NCBI GenBank assembly: GCA_964519895.1 | Contig: CAZFLE010000017.1 | Location: 1-64,000 of the forward strand | DNA: 64,000 nucleotides | Direction: 5' to 3' | From: CAYFPX01 sp964519895 | GTDB lineage: Bacteria > Myxococcota_A > UBA796 > CAJQPC01 | Translations under genes and position numbers: made by a program | Shown here: positions 24,802-33,199 of the stretch, piece after piece | Layout of the letters: every line of letters starts with the position of its first letter | How positions within the stretch are numbered: position 1 is the first letter of the stretch | Notes under the pieces: generated by a model | Seen by the model: the letters and a program-made list of their open reading frames with translations, nothing else | What the model was told of the DNA's origin: nothing | The model's database searches: none

Positions 24802-27800
24802 TCAGCTCTGCTGCTGTTGGATGACCAGCAGGGCACTCCGGGCGTTGCGCTCGAGCTCTGACCAGCCGTGGTCGTGGGCAGCGCCGTTGAGCACCATGAG
24901 CGGAATCCACAGGTCGGCGCTCCGCAGGTCCGTCAGACCCCGCTCGGTGGCCAGGTTCCACCACTGGGCCGCCGCACGCTCGTCTCCTCGGGTGGCGGCA
25001 CAGGCCGCCCGGACCAGCCCCACGTAGACCCAGACCCAGTGCTTGGGCTGGGCAGCCAGCGCCTCGGCGGCGCTGTTGGCTTCGCGGTCGGCGTCGGCGT
25101 AGCTCTTGGCGCCCAGATCCAGGAGCGCCATGTTCAAGTGCCCCACCGCCTGGAGCACTTCGTAGCCCCGCAGCCGGGCCATGCGGGTGTAGCGGGCGTA
25201 GAGGGCCCGGGCGTCGTCGGGCTGGTCCTGGAAGCGGCAGACCTCGCCCAGGTTGTTGAGGCAATTCAGCTGCATGCGGTAGTCGCCGCTGGTGGCCGCG
25301 ATGCCTCGCGCGGTCTGGAAGGACTGCTGGGCACCCTCGAGCTCCCGCTGCTCCAGCAGGAGCATGCCCGTCGTGTAGTGGGCCTGGGCCACGTTGCGGG
25401 TGTCGCCGCTGGCGCGAGCAGCCCAGGAGAGGTCTTCGACCAGGGGCTGGGCTTCGTCGAGCCGGCCGAGCAGCAGGAACAGGCTGGCCAGGCCCCCGAC
25501 CGCGAGCACGGCCTGACGGTGCTCCCGAGGCCGGATCGTCAGGACGTCCCGATAGGCACGCTCAGCCCCCGGGGCGTCGTTGAGCTGGGTGCACAGCAGG
25601 GCTTGGGCGTAGGCCACGTCGGCCAGGCCGTCGCTGTCCTGGTAGCGGTGAAAGACCCGTCGCGCTTCTTCCAGGAGGAGCCGGGCCCGGTTTACCTCGC
25701 CCTGGGCCAGGCAGGCCTGGGCCAACACGCTGCTGAGCCGGGCCTCGCCCAGAGGCAGGCCGCCGCGCAGGGCCAGGGCCTCGCGGGCCAGCTCCCGTGC
25801 CGCCTCGGGCAGGTCGGCCTCGAGCAGGGCCAGAGCCTTGAGGCGTCGTGCCTCCTGGCGGTGCTCGGCCGATGTCCGGGCAGCCCCGGCAGACGCGGTG
25901 TCCGCCGCTGCGATGGCCAGGTCGGCTGCGCGGGCCGCAGCCCGGGCTCGGCCTTGATCGAGCATGCTCCGGACCGCCCGATTCAGGGGGCCGATGGCGT
26001 CGCCTGCCTTGCCCGCGCGCAGCCGGTGCAGGCCCAGGGGCAGGTCCACGGCCATGCCTGTCCGGTCCCCGAGCTTCTGCCACGCATCGGCGAGCTGGTT
26101 GTGGATCTCCGGGGCCTGGGGCAGGCCCAGGGCCAGCCGGCGTGCGGTGCGGGCCAGGGCGCCGTCCTCGAAGCGCAACAGCCCGCCTTCTTCCTTGACC
26201 AGGCCCGTGGCCAGCAGGGCGTCCAGGCCCGTGGCGTTGACGTGCCGGATGATGCTCGTCGGCGGGGCCTCGCCAGCGATGGCCATGGCGGCCATGGCGT
26301 GTTCTGCGGCCTTGGGGTCGGTGCAGCTCGCCACCGCCGAGTCCAGGCGCCGGTGGTAGAGCTCCTCGACGTTGGCGGGAAAGACCTCCTCGAGGGTGAG
26401 CCCCTTGGCCAGCTCGAAGTACATGCCGGGTCCGGGCACCAGGACCCCTCGGGCGGCCCACTCCCGCAACAGGATGCCGGCGAGCAGGGGGGCGCCCTCG
26501 AGCAGGCGGGCCAGATCCTCGGCCAGGGAGGGCTCCAGCAGCAGGGACTCGGCCATCAGCTGGCGGGTCTGGTCGACCGTCAGCCGGGGCACGCCGATGC
26601 GCACGGCGCCCGCCTCCTGGAGCTCCTCGACCCGTCGGCGCAGAGCGGGGTCGTTGGCCAGGGCGTCGCCATCCAGGGTCGCCAGCACCAGCACCGGCAG
26701 GGTGCCCACCGCGCCCTCGAGCAGGGCCTCGGCGATGGCCAGCCCGTCGCCCTCGGCTTCGGCGTGCTGCACGTCCTCGAGCACCAGGCAGCTGCCGCCC
26801 CGCCAGGATCGTGCAGCCAGGTGCTGGTAGAGGAAGGTCAGCCCCAGGGCGCTGTTGGGCCGGCGCTCGCCCTGGAGCAGGTAGCCGCACCACCGAGCCA
26901 GGGTGCCGGCGTCCTGGAGCACCGTGGTCAGCGCCGTTCCCCGGTCCCGGGCGAGCCAGCGAGCGAGCCTGCCCTGCAGGTCGAGGCGGCTGTCGTTCCA
27001 CGGCGCCAGCAGGTCGCGGACCGCGCCGATGTAGCCGTCGTCGATGCCAGCCGGGTCGTGGTAGCGCAGGCGCACGACCTCCATGAACCCGCCTTCCTCG
27101 AGCGGACGGGCGACGCTCGACACCAGCCGTGACTTGCCGGCGCCGGGCTCGCCGACGACCAACACCACCCGGGGGGCCTGCAGAGCAACGACCTCGCGGG
27201 AGGCCTGCCAGAGCACGTGCCGGGCGCGCTCCCGGGCGATGAGCGGGATGTCCCTCAGGGCGAACAGCGGCAGCGACGCCCGTGCCTTCGCGCCCCGTCC
27301 AGCGGCGGGCGGCGGCGCCGTGGGGATGGCGTCGGGCGCGACCTGGTTCCAGCGCAGGCTCAGCCCGACGCCGCTGCGGCTGGACTGCTCGAAGACCTCG
27401 TGGGCCACCGGGAGCGTGGAGTGGGTCTCGGTGGCCACGACCGGGCCGCGCCTGGAGACCCCGGTGTCGCCGTCGCCCCGCTGCAGCTGGTGGCGAGCCC
27501 GGCGCAGGCACCGGCGCACGTCTGCGGCGCGGTCGTAGCGCTGCCGAGGCTCCGGATCGAGCAGGTTCTTGACCAGTCCCAGCAGGGCTTCCGGCAGGAA
27601 CAGCCCCGGCCTGGACTCCAGGCTGGGCGGGGCCTCGAGGCGGGCCCGGAGCAGCTCCTTGCGGCCGTCGCCCTTGTGGGGCCGCTTGCCGCTCAGAGCC
27701 TCGTACAACATGATGCCGATGGCGTAGAGATCGGTCCAGGGCCCGACCTCCTGGGGGCGCCCCTGGAGCTGTTCCGGCGCCATGTAGCTGGGGGTTCCGC

Positions 27801-28383
27801 CCACCCTTCGGGCGTCCTTGGCCAGCTCGCTGATGTCGTCGGTCACCCCCAGATCGGCGATCCAGGCCGTCGGCACGCCGTCCCCGGCGGTGAACAGCAG
27901 CACATTGGCTGGCTTCAGGTCTTGGTGGACCAGTCCCCGCGCGTGCAGGGTGGCCAGGGCCAGACAGACCTGTTCCAGCAGCGCCAGGAGGCCTTGGAGC
28001 TCGACGCCCTGGGCGAGCAGATCCCGCAGGTTGCCCCGGTCGGCGTGGGCCAGGGCCACGAAGGGGCGGCCATCTTCGAGGGTGCCGTGGTCGTGCACCG
28101 GCACCACGTGAGGGTGCACGACCTGGGCGAGCAGGGCGACCTCGCGGGCGAAGCGGGCCCGGAAGCGTGCGTGCAGGGCCAGGTTCCTGCGCACGACCTT
28201 GACCGCGACGTCGGCGCCGAGCTCCATGTCCCGGGCCAGGTAGACGTGGCCGGTGGCGCCGTCGCCCAGGTGATCTCGGCAGCGGTAGCGGGCAGGCAGC
28301 ACCGGGAGCGCGACCTGTCGCTTGAAGCGGGCTCGCGAGGGGTTCTTCTTGTTGTCCCCACGCCCCTGACCGGGTGGTGCCAT
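24802..28383 (-). CDS. Ser/Thr protein kinase-AAA ATPase-TPR signalling protein (1193 aa)
   Basis: Domain order: kinase (about 35-310), AAA-type ATPase (about 400-800), then TPR-like helical repeats to the end. In the kinase, the Lys is in VAVKVVRRN, the catalytic loop is HQDLKPANVLL (HQD in place of HRD), the metal motif is DLG instead of DFG, and APEQ is present. The ATPase has Walker A VVGEPGAGKSRLVSS and Walker B CLVLEDVQHAE. This architecture is frequent in myxobacteria, where the ATPase-TPR part relays a signal. MAPPGQGRGD at 28383 is taken as the start; the upstream open frame contains no plausible protein. The promoter would lie in the 146 bp shared with the gene at 28530. Confidence 0.9.
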   Translation of the reverse strand: MAPPGQGRGDNKKNPSRARFKRQVALPVLPARYRCRDHLGDGATGHVYLARDMELGADVAVKVVRRNLALHARFRARFAREVALLAQVVHPHVVPVHDHGTLEDGRPFVALAHADRGNLRDLLAQGVELQGLLALLEQVCLALATLHARGLVHQDLKPANVLLFTAGDGVPTAWIADLGVTDDISELAKDARRVGGTPSYMAPEQLQGRPQEVGPWTDLYAIGIMLYEALSGKRPHKGDGRKELLRARLEAPPSLESRPGLFLPEALLGLVKNLLDPEPRQRYDRAADVRRCLRRARHQLQRGDGDTGVSRRGPVVATETHSTLPVAHEVFEQSSRSGVGLSLRWNQVAPDAIPTAPPPAAGRGAKARASLPLFALRDIPLIARERARHVLWQASREVVALQAPRVVLVVGEPGAGKSRLVSSVARPLEEGGFMEVVRLRYHDPAGIDDGYIGAVRDLLAPWNDSRLDLQGRLARWLARDRGTALTTVLQDAGTLARWCGYLLQGERRPNSALGLTFLYQHLAARSWRGGSCLVLEDVQHAEAEGDGLAIAEALLEGAVGTLPVLVLATLDGDALANDPALRRRVEELQEAGAVRIGVPRLTVDQTRQLMAESLLLEPSLAEDLARLLEGAPLLAGILLREWAARGVLVPGPGMYFELAKGLTLEEVFPANVEELYHRRLDSAVASCTDPKAAEHAMAAMAIAGEAPPTSIIRHVNATGLDALLATGLVKEEGGLLRFEDGALARTARRLALGLPQAPEIHNQLADAWQKLGDRTGMAVDLPLGLHRLRAGKAGDAIGPLNRAVRSMLDQGRARAAARAADLAIAAADTASAGAARTSAEHRQEARRLKALALLEADLPEAARELAREALALRGGLPLGEARLSSVLAQACLAQGEVNRARLLLEEARRVFHRYQDSDGLADVAYAQALLCTQLNDAPGAERAYRDVLTIRPREHRQAVLAVGGLASLFLLLGRLDEAQPLVEDLSWAARASGDTRNVAQAHYTTGMLLLEQRELEGAQQSFQTARGIAATSGDYRMQLNCLNNLGEVCRFQDQPDDARALYARYTRMARLRGYEVLQAVGHLNMALLDLGAKSYADADREANSAAEALAAQPKHWVWVYVGLVRAACAATRGDERAAAQWWNLATERGLTDLRSADLWIPLMVLNGAAHDHGWSELERNARSALLVIQQQQS

Positions 28384-28494
28384 TGGGCGCAGCCTACCAC
28401 CCGGCGCCCTCCGCGCCGGGGCGCCGCCGGGGTCGTGACGAACACGCGACGAAGGTTGACGGTGCCAGGGGGTGGGCCTAGGTGCGTGCCACAA

Positions 28495-28512
28495 TGAATG
28501 AGCGCTCATTCA
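28495..28512. promoter_or_regulatory. Perfect 18-bp palindrome TGAATGAGCGCTCATTCA (FadR/TetR-like operator)
   Basis: A fully symmetric 18-mer sits 17 bp upstream of the ATG at 28530 and just before its GGAGGA ribosome-binding site. The outer halves TGAATGA/TCATTCA match the operator of the TetR-family FadR of Bacillus, which represses fatty-acid degradation genes. A TetR-type protein could therefore control the gene at 28530. That assignment is by motif similarity only. Confidence 0.7.
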
Positions 28513-28529
28513 GAGCGGAGGAGACCCCG

Positions 28530-28976
28530 ATGATGGACAAGCTGTGGACCGATGTGAAGGACGCGCCTGCGCGCCTTCGCGCCCGAAGCACGACCCTGGT
28601 GACCCGGGCCCGCCACCAGGCCTTCATGGTCCGGACCGGTGGCCAGGAGCGCATCTGGACCCTGCACACCAGTGCCCTGGCCGAGGTCGAGGACCTGCTG
28701 GCCCGCACCACCGAGCTGCCCCTGGTCAGCCGGGTGACGACGCCGGTGGAGCGGCTGGTGTCCGACCGCCTCGAGGCGAGCCTGGCCGTGCCGGTCCAGG
28801 ACTTCGACGGCCTGAACGCCAAGGCGGCCATGCGCGCCGTCCGCGAGCTGGACCACCTGGGCCTGCTCCGGGTGCGCCGGTACGAGTCCGCCCACAAGGC
28901 GCGCAAGACCGTGCTCGATGCGGTGGCGAACCAGCTGGAGCGGCGGGCCCGTCCGCCCGAGAGCGCCGCGGCCTGA
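28530..28976 (+). CDS. Small helical, phasin-like protein (148 aa)
   Basis: A wholly alpha-helical, charged protein without signal or membrane segments. The N-terminal half (DVKDAPARLRARSTTLVTRA, ERIWTLHTSALAEVEDLL) has the amphipathic helix style of granule-associated phasins. The C-terminal 45 residues (FDGLNAKAAMRAVRELDHLG, LRVRRYESAHKARKTVL) match the short helical motif seen at the ends of many actinobacterial and myxobacterial proteins, with RYExAHKxRxTVL. The start with GGAGGA upstream is clear; a second ATG follows immediately. A FadR-like palindrome precedes it, suggesting a link to lipid or polyester storage, but this is inference. A perfect terminator hairpin follows. Confidence 0.68.
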   Translation: MMDKLWTDVKDAPARLRARSTTLVTRARHQAFMVRTGGQERIWTLHTSALAEVEDLLARTTELPLVSRVTTPVERLVSDRLEASLAVPVQDFDGLNAKAAMRAVRELDHLGLLRVRRYESAHKARKTVLDAVANQLERRARPPESAAA

Positions 28977-29001
28977 CCGGAGCGGCTGCGCGAACAGCCA
29001 G

Positions 29002-29032
29002 CGGGACACACCGGCCAGTCCGGTGTGTCCCG
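29002..29032 (+). terminator. 13-bp perfect hairpin terminator downstream of the phasin-like gene
   Basis: CGGGACACACCGG (29002-29014) and its exact complement at 29020-29032 enclose a 5-nt loop and are followed by a short T-containing stretch. It lies 25 bp after the stop of the gene at 28976. The symmetric stem could serve either strand, but the T run is weak. Confidence 0.7.
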
Positions 29033-29070
29033 TGTTCGCTTCGGGGGAGGGGACTCCCGGCCGGATCCGC

Positions 29071-29311
29071 ATGGTCCCCGACGATGCCCGACTGGGCCCG
29101 CCGCTCTACGACCTGATGCTGGACTACCCGCTGCGGCCGGCCAAGGGAGCACTTGACCCGGGCGAGCGCGGGCATGCCGCCCAGCGCCCCCCTGAACTTC
29201 CCGGAGTCCCTCGTGGACTTCGTCATCCAGCGGGAGTGGTGATGGACCCACGACAACGAGACGACCTGCACGCCGAGGGGGAGTCCCCTGGGCCGGGGTC
29301 TGAGGGCTTGA
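29071..29311 (+). pseudogene. Possible decayed N-terminal fragment of a polyprenyl synthetase-like gene
   Basis: The open frame from ATG 29071 begins with LGPPLYDLMLDYPLRPAKG, which resembles the N-terminal region of polyprenyl diphosphate synthases (DYPLRxGKGLRPAL). The resemblance stops abruptly after PAKG, and the following residues are Gly/Pro/Arg-rich without the DDxxD motif. A second open stretch in another frame carries FPESLVDFVIQREW and then a TGA. I read the 335-bp gap between 28976 and 29312 as a terminator plus gene debris, not as a working gene. Confidence 0.3.
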
Positions 29312-31045
29312 TCAGCCCTGGTCGCGCGGGGCGTACAGGGCCTGGATCGTCTCGGCCTCGCGGGCCAGCACCGTGCGGCGCTTGAGCTTCAGGGTGGGGG
29401 TCAGGTCCCCGGCCTCGGGCGTGAGGGCCCGGTCCAGGACCGCGTGGCGCTTGAGCTGCTGGAAGCGCGCGAGCTTGGCGTTGGCCTGGGCGACCGCGTC
29501 GGCGAACAGCGGCCCTGGATCGGGCTGGTCCACCCCGCCTTCGCGCTGCTTGCGGCGCCAGGTCTCCAGGGCGTCGAAGTCCGGGGCCAGCAGGGCGACC
29601 AGGTAGGGCCGCTCGGAGCCCACCACCACGGCCTTGTCCACGTAGGGGCTGCGCTCGAGCTGGTGCTCGATGGGCACGGGTGCCACGTTCTTGCCGCCGG
29701 CGGTGACCAGGATCTCCTTCTTGCGGTCCACGATGGACAGGAAGCCGTCGGCGTCGAGCTCGCCCAGGTCGCCGGTGCAGAACCAGCCGTCGACCAGGGC
29801 GTCGGCGGTCGCCTGGGGGTCGTGCAGGTAGCCCTGGAAGATCCCGGGGCCGCGCACCAGGACCTCGCCATCGTCTGCCAGGGCGAGCTCGACCCCGGGC
29901 AGGGCCCGGCCCACCGTGCCGAAGCGGTAGGCCCCGGGGGAGTTCGACGTGGCGGGGGCGGACGTCTCCGACAGGCCCCAGCCCTCGAGCACCAAGATGC
30001 CCATGCCGTGAAACCAGCGCCCGACCGCCGGATCCAGGGCCGCTCCGCCCGAGACCAGCATGCGCAGCTCCCCCCCCAGGCGGGCCTTGACCTTGGAGAA
30101 GACCAGGCGGTCCGCCAGGTGCCACTTCAGCGCCAGGAGCCAGGGCACCCCGAGGCCCTGCTCCTGGAGCCGGCTGCGGGCTTCGCCGACCCGGAAGGCC
30201 CAGGCGAAGACAGCGGCGACGCGGTCTCCGCGTGCCGCTGCGGTCTGCTCGGCCCGGTTCTTGATCTTCTCCAGCATGCGCGGCACGGTGGCCAGCACCG
30301 TGGGGCGGCCGATCTGGAGGGCTTCGGGCAGGGCTTCCAGGCCGTCGGCCCAGGTGCCCTGGATGTCCTCGACCAGCCCTCGGTACAGGGCGAAGCGCTG
30401 GAGCACGTGGGCCAGGGGCAGGAACACGACCGAGCGCTCGCCGGGCTCTGTGGGCAGGGCGTGGCGGGACGCGTGCACCACCTGGGTCAGGTTCTCGTGG
30501 CTCAGCACCACGCCCTTGGGGTCGCCGGTCGTGCCCGAGGTGTAGACCACGGTGGCCACGTCGGCCGGGCGCACGGCGGCCGCCCGCTCGGCCAGTGCGG
30601 CCAGGTCCGGGGCCGGGCGCTCCGCCGCCAGGAGGGCGTCGAAGGTCCAGATCTGGGCGAGCTCGGGCAGCGTGTCGCCCCGGGCGACCAGTGCGTCGCG
30701 CAGGGCCGGGTCCTCGACCACCGCGACGGTCGCGCGGCTGTGCTGGAGCTGCCAGGCGATCTGGTCCGGGGTCAGGGTGGGGTAGATGCCGACTGTGATG
30801 CCGCCCAGGCACAGGTTGGCGAAGTCCAGCGCCATCCACTCCGGCCGGGTCTCGCCCACGATCGCCAAGGGCACGCCGGGGCCTGCACCCAGGCCGGCGA
30901 GCAGCGGAACCAGCTGGCTGAGCTCCCAGTGGGACTCGCCCCAGGTCCGGGTCGTCCAAGCCCCGGCCACCTTGGAGCGGTAGGCCACCGTGTCCGCGCT
31001 GCGGGCAAAGCGGTCGAGCAGCAGGGCGGGAATCGTGTCGGCCAC
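29312..31045 (-). CDS. Long-chain acyl-CoA synthetase (AMP-forming, FAA1-like, 577 aa)
   Basis: An adenylate-forming enzyme that activates fatty acids to acyl-CoA. The P-loop signature VVYTSGTTGDPKGVV lies near residue 168; the fatty-acyl pattern continues with LPLAHVLQRFALYRGL, EGWGLSETSA, FCTGDLGELDADGFL, DRKKEILVTAGGKNVAP and the C-terminal Lys in TLKLKRRTV. Length and motifs fit bacterial FAA1-type ligases rather than benzoate-CoA ligases. The start is uncertain: GTG at 31045 (VADTIPALLLDRF) gives a normal N-terminus, and only 39 bp separate it from the divergent membrane-protein gene. Confidence 0.9.
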   Translation of the reverse strand: MADTIPALLLDRFARSADTVAYRSKVAGAWTTRTWGESHWELSQLVPLLAGLGAGPGVPLAIVGETRPEWMALDFANLCLGGITVGIYPTLTPDQIAWQLQHSRATVAVVEDPALRDALVARGDTLPELAQIWTFDALLAAERPAPDLAALAERAAAVRPADVATVVYTSGTTGDPKGVVLSHENLTQVVHASRHALPTEPGERSVVFLPLAHVLQRFALYRGLVEDIQGTWADGLEALPEALQIGRPTVLATVPRMLEKIKNRAEQTAAARGDRVAAVFAWAFRVGEARSRLQEQGLGVPWLLALKWHLADRLVFSKVKARLGGELRMLVSGGAALDPAVGRWFHGMGILVLEGWGLSETSAPATSNSPGAYRFGTVGRALPGVELALADDGEVLVRGPGIFQGYLHDPQATADALVDGWFCTGDLGELDADGFLSIVDRKKEILVTAGGKNVAPVPIEHQLERSPYVDKAVVVGSERPYLVALLAPDFDALETWRRKQREGGVDQPDPGPLFADAVAQANAKLARFQQLKRHAVLDRALTPEAGDLTPTLKLKRRTVLAREAETIQALYAPRDQG

Positions 31046-31084
31046 GGTGAGATAGGCTCCGGTCCTGTTGCGTATCCCCCCGGC

Positions 31085-31912
31085 ATGCCCGATCCCACCG
31101 CACCCGTCCTGACCCAGGGCTCGGCCCTGGCCCGCTTCACGGCCGGCTTCCGCTACCCCTTCGCCGGGGTGCGCCACGTGATGGCGAACCCACGGCTGTG
31201 GTCCTACGCCGTGGTGCCCGCGTTCCTCACGGTGCTCATGATCGGGGGGGCGGGATGGATCGCCTGGACCCAGGCCCCTGAGCTGCTGGCCTTGGTGCTG
31301 GACCCGCCGGCCGAAGCCCGAGAGACGATCCGACAGACGCTGTACTGGTTGGGCTGGTTCTTGGCTCTGGGCGTGGTGGGGCTGTTGACCTTTCTCGTGG
31401 GTGCGGTCACCTGCTACGCGGTCGGCGGTCTGATCGCCGTGCCGTTCAACGACTTCCTGTCCCAAGCGGTCGAGGAGTCGATCCTGGGCTCTCGGAACGA
31501 GGCCTTCACCTGGCAGCTGTTCCTGTCCGACCTGCGCATGTCGCTGGGGCACAGCCTGTTGGGGCTGCTGGCGTGGGCCACGGTCATGGTCCCGGTGGTG
31601 CTGCTGAACCTGGCGCCGGTCATCGGCACCCTCGCGGCTTCGGCCATCGGCGGTGTCGTCACGACCACGTTCTTGACCCGAGAGATGCTCGATGGCCCGT
31701 TGAGCCGGGACCGGCTGCCCTTTGGCGAGAAGCTCAACGTGCTCAAGGCCCACAAGGCCCTGACCCTGGGGTTCGGTGCAGCCACCGCGGCGCTCCTGTG
31801 GGTGCCGGGCCTGAACCTGGTGAGCATGCCCTGCGCCGTGGTCGGGGGCACTCTGATGTACTGCCAGCTCAAGCGCGAGGGTGTGCTGCCCGAGCCCCGA
31901 CGAAGAGGCTGA
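31085..31912 (+). CDS. EI24/CysZ-like multi-pass membrane protein (275 aa)
   Basis: The protein opens with a FRYPFAGVRHVMANPRLWSY motif characteristic of EI24-domain proteins and then shows four to six hydrophobic segments, with the conserved loop AVPFNDFLSQAVE (usually PFxDxLSExVE) between the second and third. The related CysZ transports sulfate in E. coli, but most EI24 proteins have no assigned function. The next gene begins 2 bp after its stop, so the two are probably co-transcribed. Confidence 0.82.
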   Translation: MPDPTAPVLTQGSALARFTAGFRYPFAGVRHVMANPRLWSYAVVPAFLTVLMIGGAGWIAWTQAPELLALVLDPPAEARETIRQTLYWLGWFLALGVVGLLTFLVGAVTCYAVGGLIAVPFNDFLSQAVEESILGSRNEAFTWQLFLSDLRMSLGHSLLGLLAWATVMVPVVLLNLAPVIGTLAASAIGGVVTTTFLTREMLDGPLSRDRLPFGEKLNVLKAHKALTLGFGAATAALLWVPGLNLVSMPCAVVGGTLMYCQLKREGVLPEPRRRG

Positions 31913-31914
31913 CC

Positions 31915-32772
31915 ATGCGGTTGCTCGTCACCGGAGGCTCCTCGTTCGTGGGCGCCCACTTCTGCCGGCGGGCCGCCACCGGCCACCACGTCCTGGCCCT
32001 GCACCACCAGACGCCCCTGGCGCTGAATGGCGTGACCCCGGTGCGGTGCGATCTGCGCCACCCGGCGGCCGTGGAGCGGCTTCGGGGACTGCGGGCCGAC
32101 GCGGTGGTCCACCTGGCGTGCAAGGCCATCGGCAACCCGGAGCAGCTGACCGCCGTGAACCGCCGCCTGATGGACGTGGTGCTCGCCCTGGAGCTGCCGG
32201 TCGTCTACGCGTCGAGCACCGTGGTGCACTGGCCCGGCGACACCACCTATGGCCGCTGCCGCAAGGAAGACGAAGAGCGACTGGCGGCCGCGGGCGTGCC
32301 CTGGGTCACCGTGCGCCCTGCCGCGCCCTATGGTCCGCGGCTCAAGGAGCACACGACCGGCCACACCGAGAGCTTCCACACCCTGGCGTCCTTTGTGCGC
32401 AGCAGCCCCTTCGTCCCCATCATGGGCGACGGTCAGGTCCTGCGTCAGCCGCTCCACGTGCACGACTTCGCCGACGCGATGCTCGCCCTGCTGGAGCGGG
32501 GGCTGCCCGACGCCGCCTTCGACGCCGGGGGCAGCCAGGTCCTGACCATGGACGCCGTGATCGACACCCTGGCCCAGGCCCTGGGCACCCGCCCGGCCAA
32601 GCTCCACCTGCCCGCGGGCCTGTTCCAACGCCTGGCGGGGCTGGTGGGTGACCTGGACGACGAGCTGACGGCGGCCTTTGGCACCGACGACACCGTGGAC
32701 CATCGGCCCCTGGAGCAGGCGAGCGGCGTGCGGCTGCGGCCTTTCTCCGAAGGCGCGGGGGACCTTCGCTAG
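31915..32772 (+). CDS. NAD-dependent epimerase/dehydratase family protein (285 aa)
   Basis: An extended SDR: TGGSSFVGAHFCRRA is the N-terminal NAD-binding motif, followed by DAVVHLACKAIGNP and the active-site segment VYASSTVVHWPGDTTYGRCR, in which Tyr and Lys of the YxxxK motif are replaced by Y-G-R-C-R, so catalysis may be altered. The later HVHDFADAMLALLE and FDAGG segments fit nucleoside-diphosphate-sugar epimerases. Substrate unknown. Its TAG stop lies inside the left arm of the hairpin element at 32769-32932. Confidence 0.8.
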   Translation: MRLLVTGGSSFVGAHFCRRAATGHHVLALHHQTPLALNGVTPVRCDLRHPAAVERLRGLRADAVVHLACKAIGNPEQLTAVNRRLMDVVLALELPVVYASSTVVHWPGDTTYGRCRKEDEERLAAAGVPWVTVRPAAPYGPRLKEHTTGHTESFHTLASFVRSSPFVPIMGDGQVLRQPLHVHDFADAMLALLERGLPDAAFDAGGSQVLTMDAVIDTLAQALGTRPAKLHLPAGLFQRLAGLVGDLDDELTAAFGTDDTVDHRPLEQASGVRLRPFSEGAGDLR

Positions 32773-32932
32773 TCCCCTGTCTCGGAAGTTCGTGAGGTGA
32801 TCGCGCAGCCATCGCCGCGGCTGGTGGTCTGCTCGAGCGGCCGGTGTGGCCGAGTCACAGCAACGCGAGAGCGGGCCGCCAGCCGCGGCGAGGGCAAGTG
32901 AGCGCCCACGAACTTCCGCGACAGGGGACTAG
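32769..32932. repeat. Hairpin repeat element (family member 1, about 164 bp)
   Basis: Outer arms of 26 bp (32769-32794 and 32907-32932) are inverted copies with one mismatch. Inner arms of 12 bp (CGCCGCGGCTGG at 32813-32824 and its complement at 32879-32890) are also inverted. The centre carries GGCCGAGTCAC (32848-32858) and CGAGGGCAAG to its right. The same centre and similar inner arms occur at 40067-40224, so this is a dispersed family. The left outer arm contains the TAG stop of the epimerase gene. It may also act as a transcription terminator. Confidence 0.8.
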
Positions 32933-33017
32933 GTTCAGGGGGCGAGGCCGCGGGCTCGCTGTCGCTCCCCTTCGCGGTCACCCCTCTGGTCCGGCGGCCT
33001 CCGCCTCCGCCGTACGA

Positions 33018-33112
33018 GGAAGTGGTTCGTGGGGAGTCTTCCCGGGACCTCGCTGCGCTCGGCCTTCCCTCGCTGGCGCGCGGCCGGTCCAGACTCCCCA
33101 CGAACCACTTCC
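33018..33112. repeat. 22-bp perfect inverted repeat with 51-bp spacer
   Basis: Positions 33018-33039 are the exact reverse complement of 33091-33112. The arm reads GGAAGTGGTTCGTGGGGAGT plus two bases. The spacer is rich in CTCGCTGCGCTCGGC-type sequence, again self-complementary in places. No protein-coding sequence is credible in 32933-33190. It resembles a second, simpler REP-like hairpin beside the first element. Confidence 0.75.
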
Positions 33113-33199
33113 GCTCCCGGCTGCGGCCGCCGGGCAAGGCGTGGGCGCTCCGCGCCACGCCTTGCACCCGCGGCGCGGGGGGTGGGTGGGCAGGAACGG

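Noticed and set aside
29200..29300. Second possible selenocysteine TGA (Gln-Arg-Glu-Trp-TGA-Trp)
   Set aside because: The flanking sequence belongs to no recognisable domain, no Cys or redox motif is nearby, and the region looks like gene debris.
29312..31045. Acyl-CoA ligase as the missing benzoate-CoA ligase of the box pathway
   Set aside because: The motifs and length fit long-chain FAA1-type ligases, and the gene lies 22 kb from the box genes with no shared regulation visible.
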